A DNA stretch of 64,000 nt from Actinomortierella ambigua (lineage: Eukaryota; Mortierellomycota; Mortierellomycetes; Mortierellales; Mortierellaceae), in assembly GCA_016098155.1 (NCBI GenBank), contig JAAAJB010000011.1, positions 1-64,000 on the forward strand, given 5' to 3'. Numbering within the stretch: the first letter of the stretch is position 1; each line of letters opens with the position of its first letter. Shown piece after piece: positions 34,854 through 44,460 of this stretch. The translations under genes and the position numbers were made by a program. The notes below the pieces were generated by a model that saw only the letters and a program-made list of their open reading frames with translations, ran no database searches and was not told the DNA's origin.

Positions 34854-36554
34854 TTTCATCACAGATGTGCTATGATTAAAGGATTGTACAATATCACTGT
34901 GCGAAAGAAAAGAAAAATGATTAAGCGAGGTGTGAGCTGTCTCAATGCAACACGAGGTATGTGATGCCCCATGACAGTTTTAAAAAGGCGGCGCAGCCAA
35001 TTCAACGATCGTTAGCTTTCAGTGCCTGCTGGAAGTGATGCAGGCATTGATAGGTTTGCTTTTGTTGGTAGCTCCGGTGCAAGCAACAGCCACACGGGGT
35101 TGGGATGTCGAGTGTAGCCCGTTTTGCAGGTGAAGGGTCGTAACAACCTTGGTTTGCCTTGTTTTCACGCGATCAAGAGCAGACTAAAGTGTACGTAGGG
35201 GATAGGTGAAGTGAAATAAAGGAATAGGTTTATTGCATTCATAAAAAAGGAATGGTCCACTGAGCCACACGATAGCTCCACTCATTTTGTCATGGAACAT
35301 GGTATCCATACACAAAAAAAAAAAAAAAAAAAAACTACACTGAAGCTACAGCCGTTGTTCGGTGATCCTTTGAACTTGCCCTTGAGTGGATTATGCCTGG
35401 GAGGCAGGCACGGTGGGTTTTAGCGACGATTGCGTCCACTGTCTACATTCGCACCCCACCAATTCCATCTCCATGCCTTCATTCTCTCCATTCTCTTACA
35501 CACACATGTGTCATGGATTCAGCTCAGCTCTCAGCGCACATAGAAAGCAGTGAAGTGTGGTGAGGCAAGGCGGAAGGGTGTGTGCGTGTGTATGTGGTGA
35601 GGCAAGGCGGAAGGGTGTGTGCGTGTGTATGTGGTGGAGTGCGACTTGATCCCCGATGGATTACGACATCACATAGGCGGGTCTTGTCACTGTGGCGCGA
35701 ACCAAACACCTCATCGTGTGGTAGGAGGAAGAAGAAAAAGAAGAAGCAAGGAGGTCTCTTTCCCATTCTTGCTGAGACTGTTCGGGAGATAGGAGTAACT
35801 GCAAGGAGAAGAAAAGGTTTGTGTAACACACCATCAGATAAAAAGGCCGAGAGAAAATGGGGCATCCGGGAACCAACAACAGGGACATTGTGCACCGGTG
35901 AAAACTACAGAATGTAGCGGCTTTTGTTCTTGTGAGCACACCTTGACGATCCCATCATTGAGCTTGTTTGCAACTCTTGCAATGCTTGGATGATGACGGT
36001 GCAGTATGGTCACATTGTGCTACACCGGTGGTCGAAGCATGCGTCCTTGCTCAAAAAGATTCTCTCCCCTTTATTCGGATTCATTCACTTTTTTTTTGGG
36101 TCTTGTCTCTCCCCTCACCCACCTTCCCCTCCCCTGATGCCCAATGGAGTTCCTCCCTCCTCATCCCTTCTATGATCGTCTGGTCTGATCTCAGGGAAGG
36201 AGGGAGGGAGTAGGGAGGGAAGGGAGACTGGATGGCTGGTTCCGCAGGGACAAAAATGTATGTGCAACCTCATCCTCCCTTTGTGCTATTTAAGAGTTGC
36301 ATTCAGGCCAAAGGCCCAGTGATTTTTCTGCCCCGACCCACCTGATCCCCCCCACTACTACCACCCAAAACCCACCCCACCCCCAAGGCTCTTCCAGACT
36401 CACAAACTGAACCTTGTCGGCCCATAGTCCCCTTCCCACCAACACGTTACATCGACCGTCTTTCACCACCATACCTTCTCTCCCCTCTCCCTTTCACCAA
36501 ACCACAAAGAACAACAGCATCGCCCTCTCCCTGACTAGCAGGATTCCAATAAGC
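34854..36554. other. Intergenic region with 37-bp tandem duplication
   Basis: It contains an A-run (about 35312-35333), a 37-bp tandem repeat and CT-rich DNA before the next start codon. No gene is supported; overlapping frames at 35520-35940 are repeat-derived. Confidence 0.55.
35557..35630. repeat. Tandem 37-bp repeat, two copies
   Basis: The unit begins GTGGTGAGGCAAGGCGGAAG and continues through TGTGCGTGTGTAT. It is present at 35557-35593 and 35594-35630, followed by the first six bases of a third copy. Confidence 0.9.
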
Positions 36555-37145
36555 ATGCGTCTCTCGTCATACCTCACGCCACTCTTGCCAGTTTTGGCTA
36601 CACTTTCCACAGTCATCTCCGTCACCTCCGCCTTCTACGAGATCTCCAATGTAAAGTCCTCCAATGTCCTTGTGGCGGTACTGGCCACCCCCTCCACACC
36701 CGCCGCACCCGCCGCACCGGCAACCCCGGGAACACCACAAACACCACAAACACCAGAGACGCCTGCGTCACCGGTCTTACCGGCCGCAATCCCCGACGCG
36801 ACAGGGTCCTATTCAGTGGTTCTAGTGGACAATGCAGCTGCGTATCCCGGGTTGACGCGGTGGGATGTAGGGAAGCGCAATGGATCGGATCCGACGTCGG
36901 CGTATGTGATCAAGAACGTCCAGCTGACGCGCTGGGTGTACTACCCGGTCTATGGACCCTCGACGATGCCGGTGGCGTCGTTGTCCAATGCGGCCGACTT
37001 TGACATTGACTTCTTTGGAGGGGATCTGGCGTATTTTAAACACCGAAAATCGGGCTTGTTCCTGACGGACATCGACAGGAACTTGAGGCTCCAGGCACCG
37101 TCCAATACCCTAAACCAAGTTTGGAAGCTGAGGACTGTCATGTAA
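36555..37145 (+). CDS. Secreted protein with Thr/Pro linker and possible beta-trefoil domain
   Basis: A single exon encodes 196 residues from the ATG at 36555. Residues 1-26 form a signal peptide. A linker rich in Thr, Pro and Ala (about 45-75, TPQTPQTPETP repeats) is a likely O-glycosylation region. The C-terminal 115 residues contain spaced aromatic and hydrophobic strands and end with LRLQAPSNTLNQVWKL, whose QxW pattern recalls ricin-type beta-trefoil repeats. Only one such repeat is convincing, so a lectin role is a weak suggestion. There are no cysteines in the mature domain, unlike the small secreted proteins at the left of the window. An AATAAA follows 20 bp after the stop. Confidence 0.75.
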   Translation: MRLSSYLTPLLPVLATLSTVISVTSAFYEISNVKSSNVLVAVLATPSTPAAPAAPATPGTPQTPQTPETPASPVLPAAIPDATGSYSVVLVDNAAAYPGLTRWDVGKRNGSDPTSAYVIKNVQLTRWVYYPVYGPSTMPVASLSNAADFDIDFFGGDLAYFKHRKSGLFLTDIDRNLRLQAPSNTLNQVWKLRTVM

Positions 37146-37164
37146 AGTTTGATCTTAATTTTTA

Positions 37165-37170
37165 AATAAA
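37165..37170 (+). terminator. Possible polyadenylation signal
   Basis: AATAAA lies 20 bp after the stop codon of the secreted TP-rich protein, in T-rich DNA. Confidence 0.5.
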
Positions 37171-37346
37171 CCTCTATTTTTTTTGTTAAATTTTATTTTT
37201 TCGTCTCGATCTTTTGATACCAGGCCAAAACATAATTAGAGCGCGCGCTGCACCCTGATGGAGGACATGGTCAGCACATGGTCAGCCAGCATACATACGA
37301 ATTTAAACAACCGGGTTTGCTCCTATTCACAAGTCGGTATCTTCTA

Positions 37347-37895
37347 TCAGGTAAGAACACCAGAGCCGTCTGACCTGAACATGCCAGCCTGGCCCTCGCT
37401 TTGGCGACGTGTACCATGTACCGGTGATGGCTTGCTGTCATCCCTACCTACTGGCTGCCACGAGTCATGAACGTGGATCTGGGAATGCTCGTGTTGAACT
37501 TGTTCCAACGCCACTCCAGCAGCCAATGTGAATCGTATCTTCCACTCGTTAAGAGTACCATCGCCGTCCATGTCCTCGTTCAAATGTCATCCAGAGTGAG
37601 CGTACGTCCCAGTAGCGTTGCGTTTTTGCACATACCGAGCTTCATCGTTGAAGCTTCCTATTCCACTGTTGAGACACTCCGAGCCGATGAGCCTAAAGAT
37701 ATCAATGCATTGTGACAAATGTCTCGCAAAACAAGATGCTTGATTGTTGAACACTTTGTACTCACAGCGTGAACAACACAACATCAGTTTCACAGCCGAA
37801 GGACATGGTCCGGCTGCAATGGTCCCATCTATTTGTTTGTGAACACCAAAAAGAGGTGACCCGAGAAGAGAAACGGCGAGAAATCCTACATTCAC
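37347..37895 (-). pseudogene. Possible decayed or spliced gene: one frame interrupted by a single TGA
   Basis: Reading the minus strand from an ATG at 37895, 102 codons are open to a TGA at 37587-37589. The same frame then continues for about 79 more sense codons. The first part starts with a hydrophobic N-terminus (MNVGFLAVSLLGSPLFGV) and contains several Cys. The second part contains DMDGDGTLNEW, which looks like the first half of an EF-hand loop but lacks the final Glu. It could be a pseudogene with one nonsense change, two exons of an undetected gene, or chance. No homology is recognised. Confidence 0.25.
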
Positions 37896-37983
37896 AGTTC
37901 ATCCATCTCTCTCATTGCTCACTCATTCAGTATTCTCATCACAACTTCATCTGCAACACTCAACTCCATACCTCTCTTCAAAA

Positions 37984-40053
37984 ATGAACTCCGAAAATAC
38001 CACGCAAGTAAGTATATGCCAGCCAGCACATCCATCTGCCTCCGATACCACCGCCCTCTTTTCCACGAATACTAACAAATCTCTTCCCCAGGCCGTGTTA
38101 GAAATGGGAGAATGCATCGGTGCTGGCACGTTTGGTATCGTATTCCAGGGTCGTTACAACACTCGAAAGGCTGCCATCAAGAAGTTTCGGCTGTATCAAT
38201 ACACCACAGAGCAGCTCCAGACCATCGAGCAAGAGATTGGCTTGCTCAAACACCTTCAGTACCGCCATATCATCCAGTTCTACGGCGTGCATCGTCAAGA
38301 CAAAGAGGTCTGGCTTGTCACGGACTTTGCCGAGGGTGGCAGTCTCAAGCAAGCCATCGAGGACTCACGCGTCGATGACTGGCCTGTTAAGAGTCGGATT
38401 GCACAGGAGATTGCCGATGGTCTTGCCTACATCCACCACGAAGGCATCCTTCATCGAGATCTCAAGAGCGACAATGTGCTCCTCACCAGACATATGGAGG
38501 TCAAGCTCTGTGACTTTGGACTCGCGGTGATCAAGACATCGAGCGGTGGTCATTCGACTCAATTCATGCGAGGCACGTTTCGATGGCTGGCACCTGAACT
38601 GGTTCTCTCAGAGCGACCTCGATACACCACCAAGTCGGATATGTACGCGTTGGGGATGGTGATGTGGGAGATGGCAGCCATGTGCACTGTTCCCTTCAAG
38701 GCCATGACCAACAACTTTGTCGTGGCGCACGCTGTTCATGGCGGTCGACGTGAGCAGCTGCCAGGCGACACTCCAGCCGACTACCGTCGTTGGGTCGACC
38801 TGTGCTGGAAGCCAGACCCATCCGAACGACCAGCTGCTCATGAGGTGATCATCGTGGACGATGCCTCGCCTCAGCGCGAGCTTGTGAACACTGCCGGTAC
38901 TTCAGCATACGAGCTGACCACCCTTCCATACGAGCAAGGTGAAGCCTCTGTGGGTTCGTCCTCGGTGTTCTCAGCAACTGAAGAACCCAGAGCTGTCCAT
39001 CCGCCGACGGACTTTTTCAGCCTGAGTCGCAAGGCGACGCTCAATGACGTTGATGCCCAGGTGTCTCTTGCAGAGATGTACGAGACAGGTGGCAGTGGTG
39101 TCCCACAGGACAACGAAATGGCCTTCGTTTGGTACCTTCGAGCAGCACAGCAAGGTCATACCGGAGCCATGGATCGTGTAGGTGACATGTATGCTGAGGG
39201 TCGAGGCACAGAGCAGAGCGACGATGAGGCAGCCAGGTGGCACAAACAAGCTACGGAACAAAGAAGATCGAATCAGGACAGTGGTGTTTACACTTCTTCT
39301 CAAGGTGCCTCGCTATCGGTAGGGCACGACTCAGGCGACATGAATTGGTTTCGTACGACAACACAAAAGCGACTAGCAGACATGGAGTCTAGGCTCTTAT
39401 CCATGATGAATGTGCTGGAGAACGATCCTGAAAGAGTCAAGGCGAGAGCTGAAATTCAGGCGGCAGAAGGAGGGGACGCAAGAGCACAGTTCAACGTCGC
39501 AAAGATGTACTTGAACGGCCGGGGTGTCGAACAAAGCGTTGTCGAAGCGGTCAAGTGGTACACCAGGGCGGCCAGCCAAGGTCATCAAATGGCACAGAAC
39601 AACCTGGGATGGATGTATGACGTGGGAAATGGCGTCGAGCAAGACGATACGATGGCTGTGGAGTGGTACAAAAAAAGCTCGGCCCAAGGCAATGCGTTTG
39701 GCCACGGCAATCTTGCATCGATGTATGAGCTTGGGTTCGGTGTTGAAGCAAGTGACAATCATGCACTCGATTTGTTCACCAGGGCGCACGACAAAGGATC
39801 TCCAAATGCACACTTTCATATCAAGTGGCTCACGTCGCCTGATCGACGGGCACCATGCAGTGATTCTGATGTTGTAGAGGTGAATCGAATTGGAGCCGAG
39901 AAAGGATATGTGGCAGCCCAGCACAATCTCGGTCGGCTCTATGAGCGTGGCAGAGGCGTCCGCATGGACAAGGACGAAGCGCTTGCGTGGTACAGGAAGG
40001 CGGCAGCACAAGGTCACACAGGCTCGCCACAAAGGATGGTGTTTCTTCAGTGA
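37984..40053 (+). CDS. TKL-like protein kinase fused to Sel1 repeats
   Basis: Two exons are predicted: 37984-38007 and 38092-40053, giving 661 residues. The 84-bp intron has a GTAAGT donor, a perfect TACTAAC branch site and a CCCCAG acceptor. It is a multiple of three and stop-free, so the unspliced message would also read through. The kinase domain (about 12-270) has GAGTFG (P-loop), AAIKK (Lys), HRDLKSDN (catalytic loop), DFG and LAPE, so it looks active. A linker follows, then about six Sel1-like (TPR-related) repeats: LAEMYETGGSG, VGDMYAEGRG, VAKMYLNGRGVE, LGWMYDVGNGVE, LASMYELGFGVE and LGRLYERGRGVR. Such kinase-Sel1 fusions are expanded families in Mortierella and arbuscular mycorrhizal fungi. 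They are presumed signalling scaffolds; substrates are unknown. Confidence 0.92.
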   Translation: MNSENTTQVSICQPAHPSASDTTALFSTNTNKSLPQAVLEMGECIGAGTFGIVFQGRYNTRKAAIKKFRLYQYTTEQLQTIEQEIGLLKHLQYRHIIQFYGVHRQDKEVWLVTDFAEGGSLKQAIEDSRVDDWPVKSRIAQEIADGLAYIHHEGILHRDLKSDNVLLTRHMEVKLCDFGLAVIKTSSGGHSTQFMRGTFRWLAPELVLSERPRYTTKSDMYALGMVMWEMAAMCTVPFKAMTNNFVVAHAVHGGRREQLPGDTPADYRRWVDLCWKPDPSERPAAHEVIIVDDASPQRELVNTAGTSAYELTTLPYEQGEASVGSSSVFSATEEPRAVHPPTDFFSLSRKATLNDVDAQVSLAEMYETGGSGVPQDNEMAFVWYLRAAQQGHTGAMDRVGDMYAEGRGTEQSDDEAARWHKQATEQRRSNQDSGVYTSSQGASLSVGHDSGDMNWFRTTTQKRLADMESRLLSMMNVLENDPERVKARAEIQAAEGGDARAQFNVAKMYLNGRGVEQSVVEAVKWYTRAASQGHQMAQNNLGWMYDVGNGVEQDDTMAVEWYKKSSAQGNAFGHGNLASMYELGFGVEASDNHALDLFTRAHDKGSPNAHFHIKWLTSPDRRAPCSDSDVVEVNRIGAEKGYVAAQHNLGRLYERGRGVRMDKDEALAWYRKAAAQGHTGSPQRMVFLQ

Positions 40054-40534
40054 CAATAAAGAGCTTGATTTGATTTTGGGGTTGGTGTTTTTCTTTCAAT
40101 AGTTTCTGAGATTCCACTCTGCGTTTAGGTGAGAGGTAGGGCTTTTCATCATGTGTTCTACAGAGTAGTGCGATAATGGAAATCATCGTAGCGAGTCATC
40201 TCGACTGTGCGCTGGAAATTATCCAAGCCTTGGGCTCTCTCTTTGAGTTTGAGAGGTGATAGTTCGCGAGCTTTTTTTTTTTTTTTTTTTTTTTTTTTCC
40301 TTTATCCAATTGTTGCTGTACCTTTTCATTCTTTCTCCAATCCAACCATCCATCCATCACACATCCACTTCTTGATTCTCATCAAGAATCACACCTCCTT
40401 CTCCTCCCTTTTCTTTGGTTTTTTTTTCTCTCCCTTTGCAACTCCGCGTGTTGCATTGCTGTCTCCACACCACACGGTTTGCAACATTCTCTACCACCCC
40501 ACTACCCGCCAACCCAAACCCCAGCTAGGTAGTC
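40054..40534. promoter_or_regulatory. Upstream region of MVP1 with 27-base poly-T
   Basis: A T27 run at 40272-40298 lies about 240 bp upstream of the MVP1 start and is followed by CT-rich leader DNA. Poly(dA:dT) tracts are known nucleosome-excluding promoter elements in fungi; that role here is inference. Confidence 0.5.
40055..40060 (+). terminator. Possible polyadenylation signal of kinase-Sel1 gene
   Basis: AATAAA begins two bases after the TGA stop. Confidence 0.4.
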
Positions 40535-43500
40535 ATGAGTGCCCTGGACGACTCTCCCACACCGAGCGACACCATGACAGCCTCGTTCACCGGCTCTACA
40601 TTCGATGAAGAGGTCAACGATCCATGGAACGCGAACACTGCCCGTGGACTGAATACTCATGACCTAGGCAGTATCCTTTGTAAGCAAATGCTTGTTCTAG
40701 TAGTGCTTTGTGTTGGTTGGTCTGCCTACTTCTTTTGTGTCAACAAAAGGAATAACGACCTTGAACACACACCTCATACACACACGCACGCACGCTCTTT
40801 GGCCATGAGGTCCCGGAGGAAAGAAAGAAGGAAAACTAATCCCGCTGATGTACGCCACAACCCTTTTGATGCCCTTTTTTTTTCTCTATCTCTTTTGTCT
40901 TTTTCGTTCTGTTCGCCTTTGTTTTCTTTTTTTTTTCTCTGCATGGTCTTTGCATGGTCTGTGGAACGGGAAAAATGGGATGGGATAACCAGCGGGCATT
41001 CCTTTGCCTCCCATCTACACCACGGCATTCGATCTTGCAGGACCCCAAGGAGGCAGGATCACAGTGCTTGCACTGAACAAGATCATTAGCGTCAGTGGTC
41101 TCCCACCCGCCACTGTCGATAAGGTAATGGCGTCGATCATTCAATCGGAGGTGGGAGGAGGAGAGTGTAAAGGGGATGGGAGCACTAGAGGAAACAGAAG
41201 ACTCGATGTGGTTTATTTTCTCGGACTCGTGTGTCCTAGTGCTGTTACCATCGTCTTGGATGACAGTAGTGAGAGAAGGAACGAATAAGATTGACGTCGA
41301 TGCGAAACGCAAGAAAATAGCATGAGAAGGAAGGAAGAAGGGGGGGGGAGAGAGTCGGGCCTTGGCATTACCAATTCTGTGTTTTTGTTGAGAACAAGAG
41401 AATAGGACAGACGCTTTGCGCATGGTCTGGTTGGATTGTTTGTTGCTTTTGTTGTCAAGTCGAGCTCGGTCTCCTTTGTTGGTTTTTCAGGGATGGGAGT
41501 GAGGGTGGTAGGGGGAGGGGGGAGGATGGGAGCTAGCGAGCGAGCGAGAACAACATGCTGGGTAAATCATACGCAGAATCAGGTGTGGGACAGCAGAAAA
41601 AAAAAAAGGGGGGGGGGGTCGATTTTGCTTACTTTTCTTACCCACTGAAAGATCCACTAACAACATCGATTGTCATTCCCCGCTCGTTCACGATTGCGTT
41701 AGATTCTAAATATCGTCGTTGCTCCCACGCGCTCCAGAGTCACAAAAGGAGAGTGTAGTGTCGCTCTTGCCCTCGTGGCCATGGCACAGAAAAATATGGG
41801 TATGGGAACCACACATCATTTTATCTCTTGCCTTGCATGGTAGACCCTCTTTTTCTTTCTTACTCATAGCCCTTTCACCACCCTCCCTCCAACATTTCAA
41901 CTTCACTCCACGTCGTCATGCTGCGGTGTGTATTTTTTATTATATATAGGACTGACAATCGAGAATCTGGTCACGCACAAGGAGGACTTGCCAATCCCTT
42001 TTCTCCCTGGACTGGACGCTATTGACTTTGGAGCGACAGATGTCGGTGGTTTTGGCGCATCAGCCCTGGGACGTGCCAACACTGTCGTGAGTGATCCTTG
42101 GAGGTCCTCGACCTACAAACCAGGAGCAGGAGGCGGATATCCACCGCCACCGTCGTTCTTGGCCTCGCCACCGATCCCTTCGCCGACAGAAACACCTGCC
42201 TCCATGGATCCTGAGATGATACGCAAGGAGACCTATCTTTGGTTCACGGGCGTTGACCAGATTCACCTGTCTTTTGCGCCAGAGAAAGAGGGCATCTTCT
42301 TGTTCAAACACACCAACTATATTGTCGAGTCAAAGGTAAAAAAAAAAAAAAAAAAAAAAAAGGAGCTGGGTCGCTATCAAACTAGCAGACCGATCCTCGA
42401 CTGTAGTTTGGGCTGTATACTCACCACGCTACACCTCGCGTCATAGAACCGACAAACATCTGTTATCCGACGATACAGTGATTTCTGGTGGCTGCTAGAG
42501 GTGCTGATAAAACGATTCCCTTTCCGTATCTTGCCTAATCTGCCTCCAAAGCGTATTGGAGGTAAGCTCAAATTTGGAAAGAAAACTCTGAATCGAGGTT
42601 ACACCCTTTGAGACAGGAGGAAATCTTAACTCTTAACTTTTTTTTTTCTATTTCCCCCTTGAAAACAAAACATTATGATACAAAACAAAAACAGCAGCGG
42701 CCGATGAAGCATTCCTGGAACAACGTATCCGAGGCCTGACACGGTTCATGAACGCGTTGATGCGGCACCCTGTGCTTCGCAACGATCCACTTGTTGTGTC
42801 CTTCTTAACGGAGCCGGTCGAGTTGGCGCAGTGGCGAAAAAACGTGGTGATTTCAACTGAGGATGAGTTTACGACGCGTCTGCCGGTGCCGAGTGAGCTA
42901 CAGAGACAAATCCCAGCAAATCTAGAGCGGGAGTTGGAGGCAATCAAGCGACGACTACCAGGCTCGATTGAGTATTACCGCAACATGGTCAATTTGATGG
43001 ACCGTATCCAGAAGCGAACAGAGGCCAATTCCGGAGATTTCATGCGCTTCACCCTGGCCCTCAAGTAAGGCAAAAAAAAAAAAAAAAAATTAAGAGGGAA
43101 AAGATACTTTACTCAAAATGGCAGGATACTCATTTTTTTTTTCTTTCTTATCTTTCATTAGTGCACTAAGCGACTGTGAGAAGCAATGTCACGCCCAAGA
43201 TTGCTACAACTGTGCGCAGCTCAGCCAAGGGTACACCAAAATCGCCAAGCACATGGGTACGAACTCGGCCATCTTGGACGACGAGGCGCGGACCATGCAA
43301 CGCCATATGGTCGAGGAGCTAAAACGCCATCGCGACCTGCTCGTCTCTGTCAAGGAGCTCTTCCAGCGACGTGATATGTCCAAGGAAGGTGCCCTGACGG
43401 AGATGCTCAAGAAACGGATCGCTTCCAATGAGGCCAAGCTCAAGACCGTCCGTGCCAATGCCGCCGCCGCCGCCGCCCAAGCGCAAGCACAGGCACAGGC

Positions 43501-44089
43501 ACAGGCGCAAGCCAAGGCAGTCAATGGAAATGGCAATGGCAGTAGCAACATCCAGAGCAATGGCAGCAGCAGCAACAGAGCCAATGGTCATGGAGTCGAT
43601 GTGCCGTCTGAAGCCATGTCGTCCAACTCGTTGGCATCACAAGGGTCAGAAGCGGGCGCAGTAACAACAGCGCCAGCACCAGCATCAGTAGGAGGAGGGG
43701 GAGGAAATGGTGGCGGCGGAGGCGTAACACCATCCATCGGGTCAGCAGGGTCATCGTCGTCGGTGGGGGACTCTGGGATCTCGACGGGGTTCATGGCGGC
43801 GGTGGCGGGGAGCGGGAGCCGAACGCACGAGGCACAGATTGAGCGGTTGCTGGAGCATTTGGAGACGGACCGGGTGGAGTTGTCGGTGCAGGCTCAGCGG
43901 CGGGTGTTGATGCAGCACACGTTGTGGATGGAGACGACGTATTTCCACAAGAGCCATGCGATGATTGCACCCATGTGGCAGGCGTTTGCACAGGACCATA
44001 TAAAGACTTCGCAGAGTCTGATCGATAACTGGAAGGCCCTATCGCCTGTCGTGCATGATTTGCCGATGGAGGTCAATGGATTCAACTAG
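40535..44089 (+). CDS. MVP1: Sorting nexin MVP1/SNX8 (PX-BAR)
   Basis: Seven exons in phase (40535-40679, 40993-41123, 41703-41799, 41950-42335, 42447-42561, 42698-43064, 43162-44089) give 722 residues. The order is an EH-like N-terminal region ([44 protein letters not shown]), a PX domain ([33 protein letters not shown] with the PI3P-binding Arg at 261-262, NLPPKRIGG) and a C-terminal BAR domain. The BAR domain is split by about 120 residues of Ala-Gln, Asn-Gly-Ser and Gly-rich sequence between EAKLKTVRA and [17 protein letters not shown]1/SNX8 forms tubules on endosomes and returns cargo towards the Golgi. The exon 6 acceptor is a CAGCAG tandem (NAGNAG), so one extra Ala is possible. The donors of exons 4 and 6 run into long A tracts. 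Confidence 0.94.
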
Positions 44090-44460
44090 GGATTTTTTTT
44101 TTGAAAAAAAAAATCGATGGAAAATACAAACAGAATACCAGCAGAACAGTCAGCAACTTGGGGAACCAGGGAAAAAATGACGACTCAAAAAAAAAAATAA
44201 AAATGTCTCTACTGAGATGATGTAAGTGAACATAGGATACATTGTGTCGTGAGCCTTAGCAGAGAGAAACCGAAAAGATGTATGTACGAAGAAAGGGGGC
44301 AACATACAACGCATACAAAATGGATAATGTTTTAAGAAAAGTTCGTATTAAAGGGAGGCTATAGATACAAGTTATCAAAGGACTCTACAAAGGAAGAATT
44401 GGAGTCTTTGAATAGGAGAAAGAGGATGGGCACGTGGTAGTCTGGGGAGTGTGTTTTTTT
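44090..44460. other. Convergent 3' flanks of MVP1 and the SLC1-type symporter
   Basis: This A-rich spacer has runs of A at about 44105-44111 and 44188-44197. No gene was seen. Confidence 0.6.

Larger units (their letters stand above)
37146..37983. other. Region upstream of the kinase-Sel1 gene
   Basis: It contains a minus-strand frame broken by one stop (37347-37895, listed separately) and the kinase promoter. CT-rich leader DNA (about 37900-37980) precedes the kinase start codon. Confidence 0.5.
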
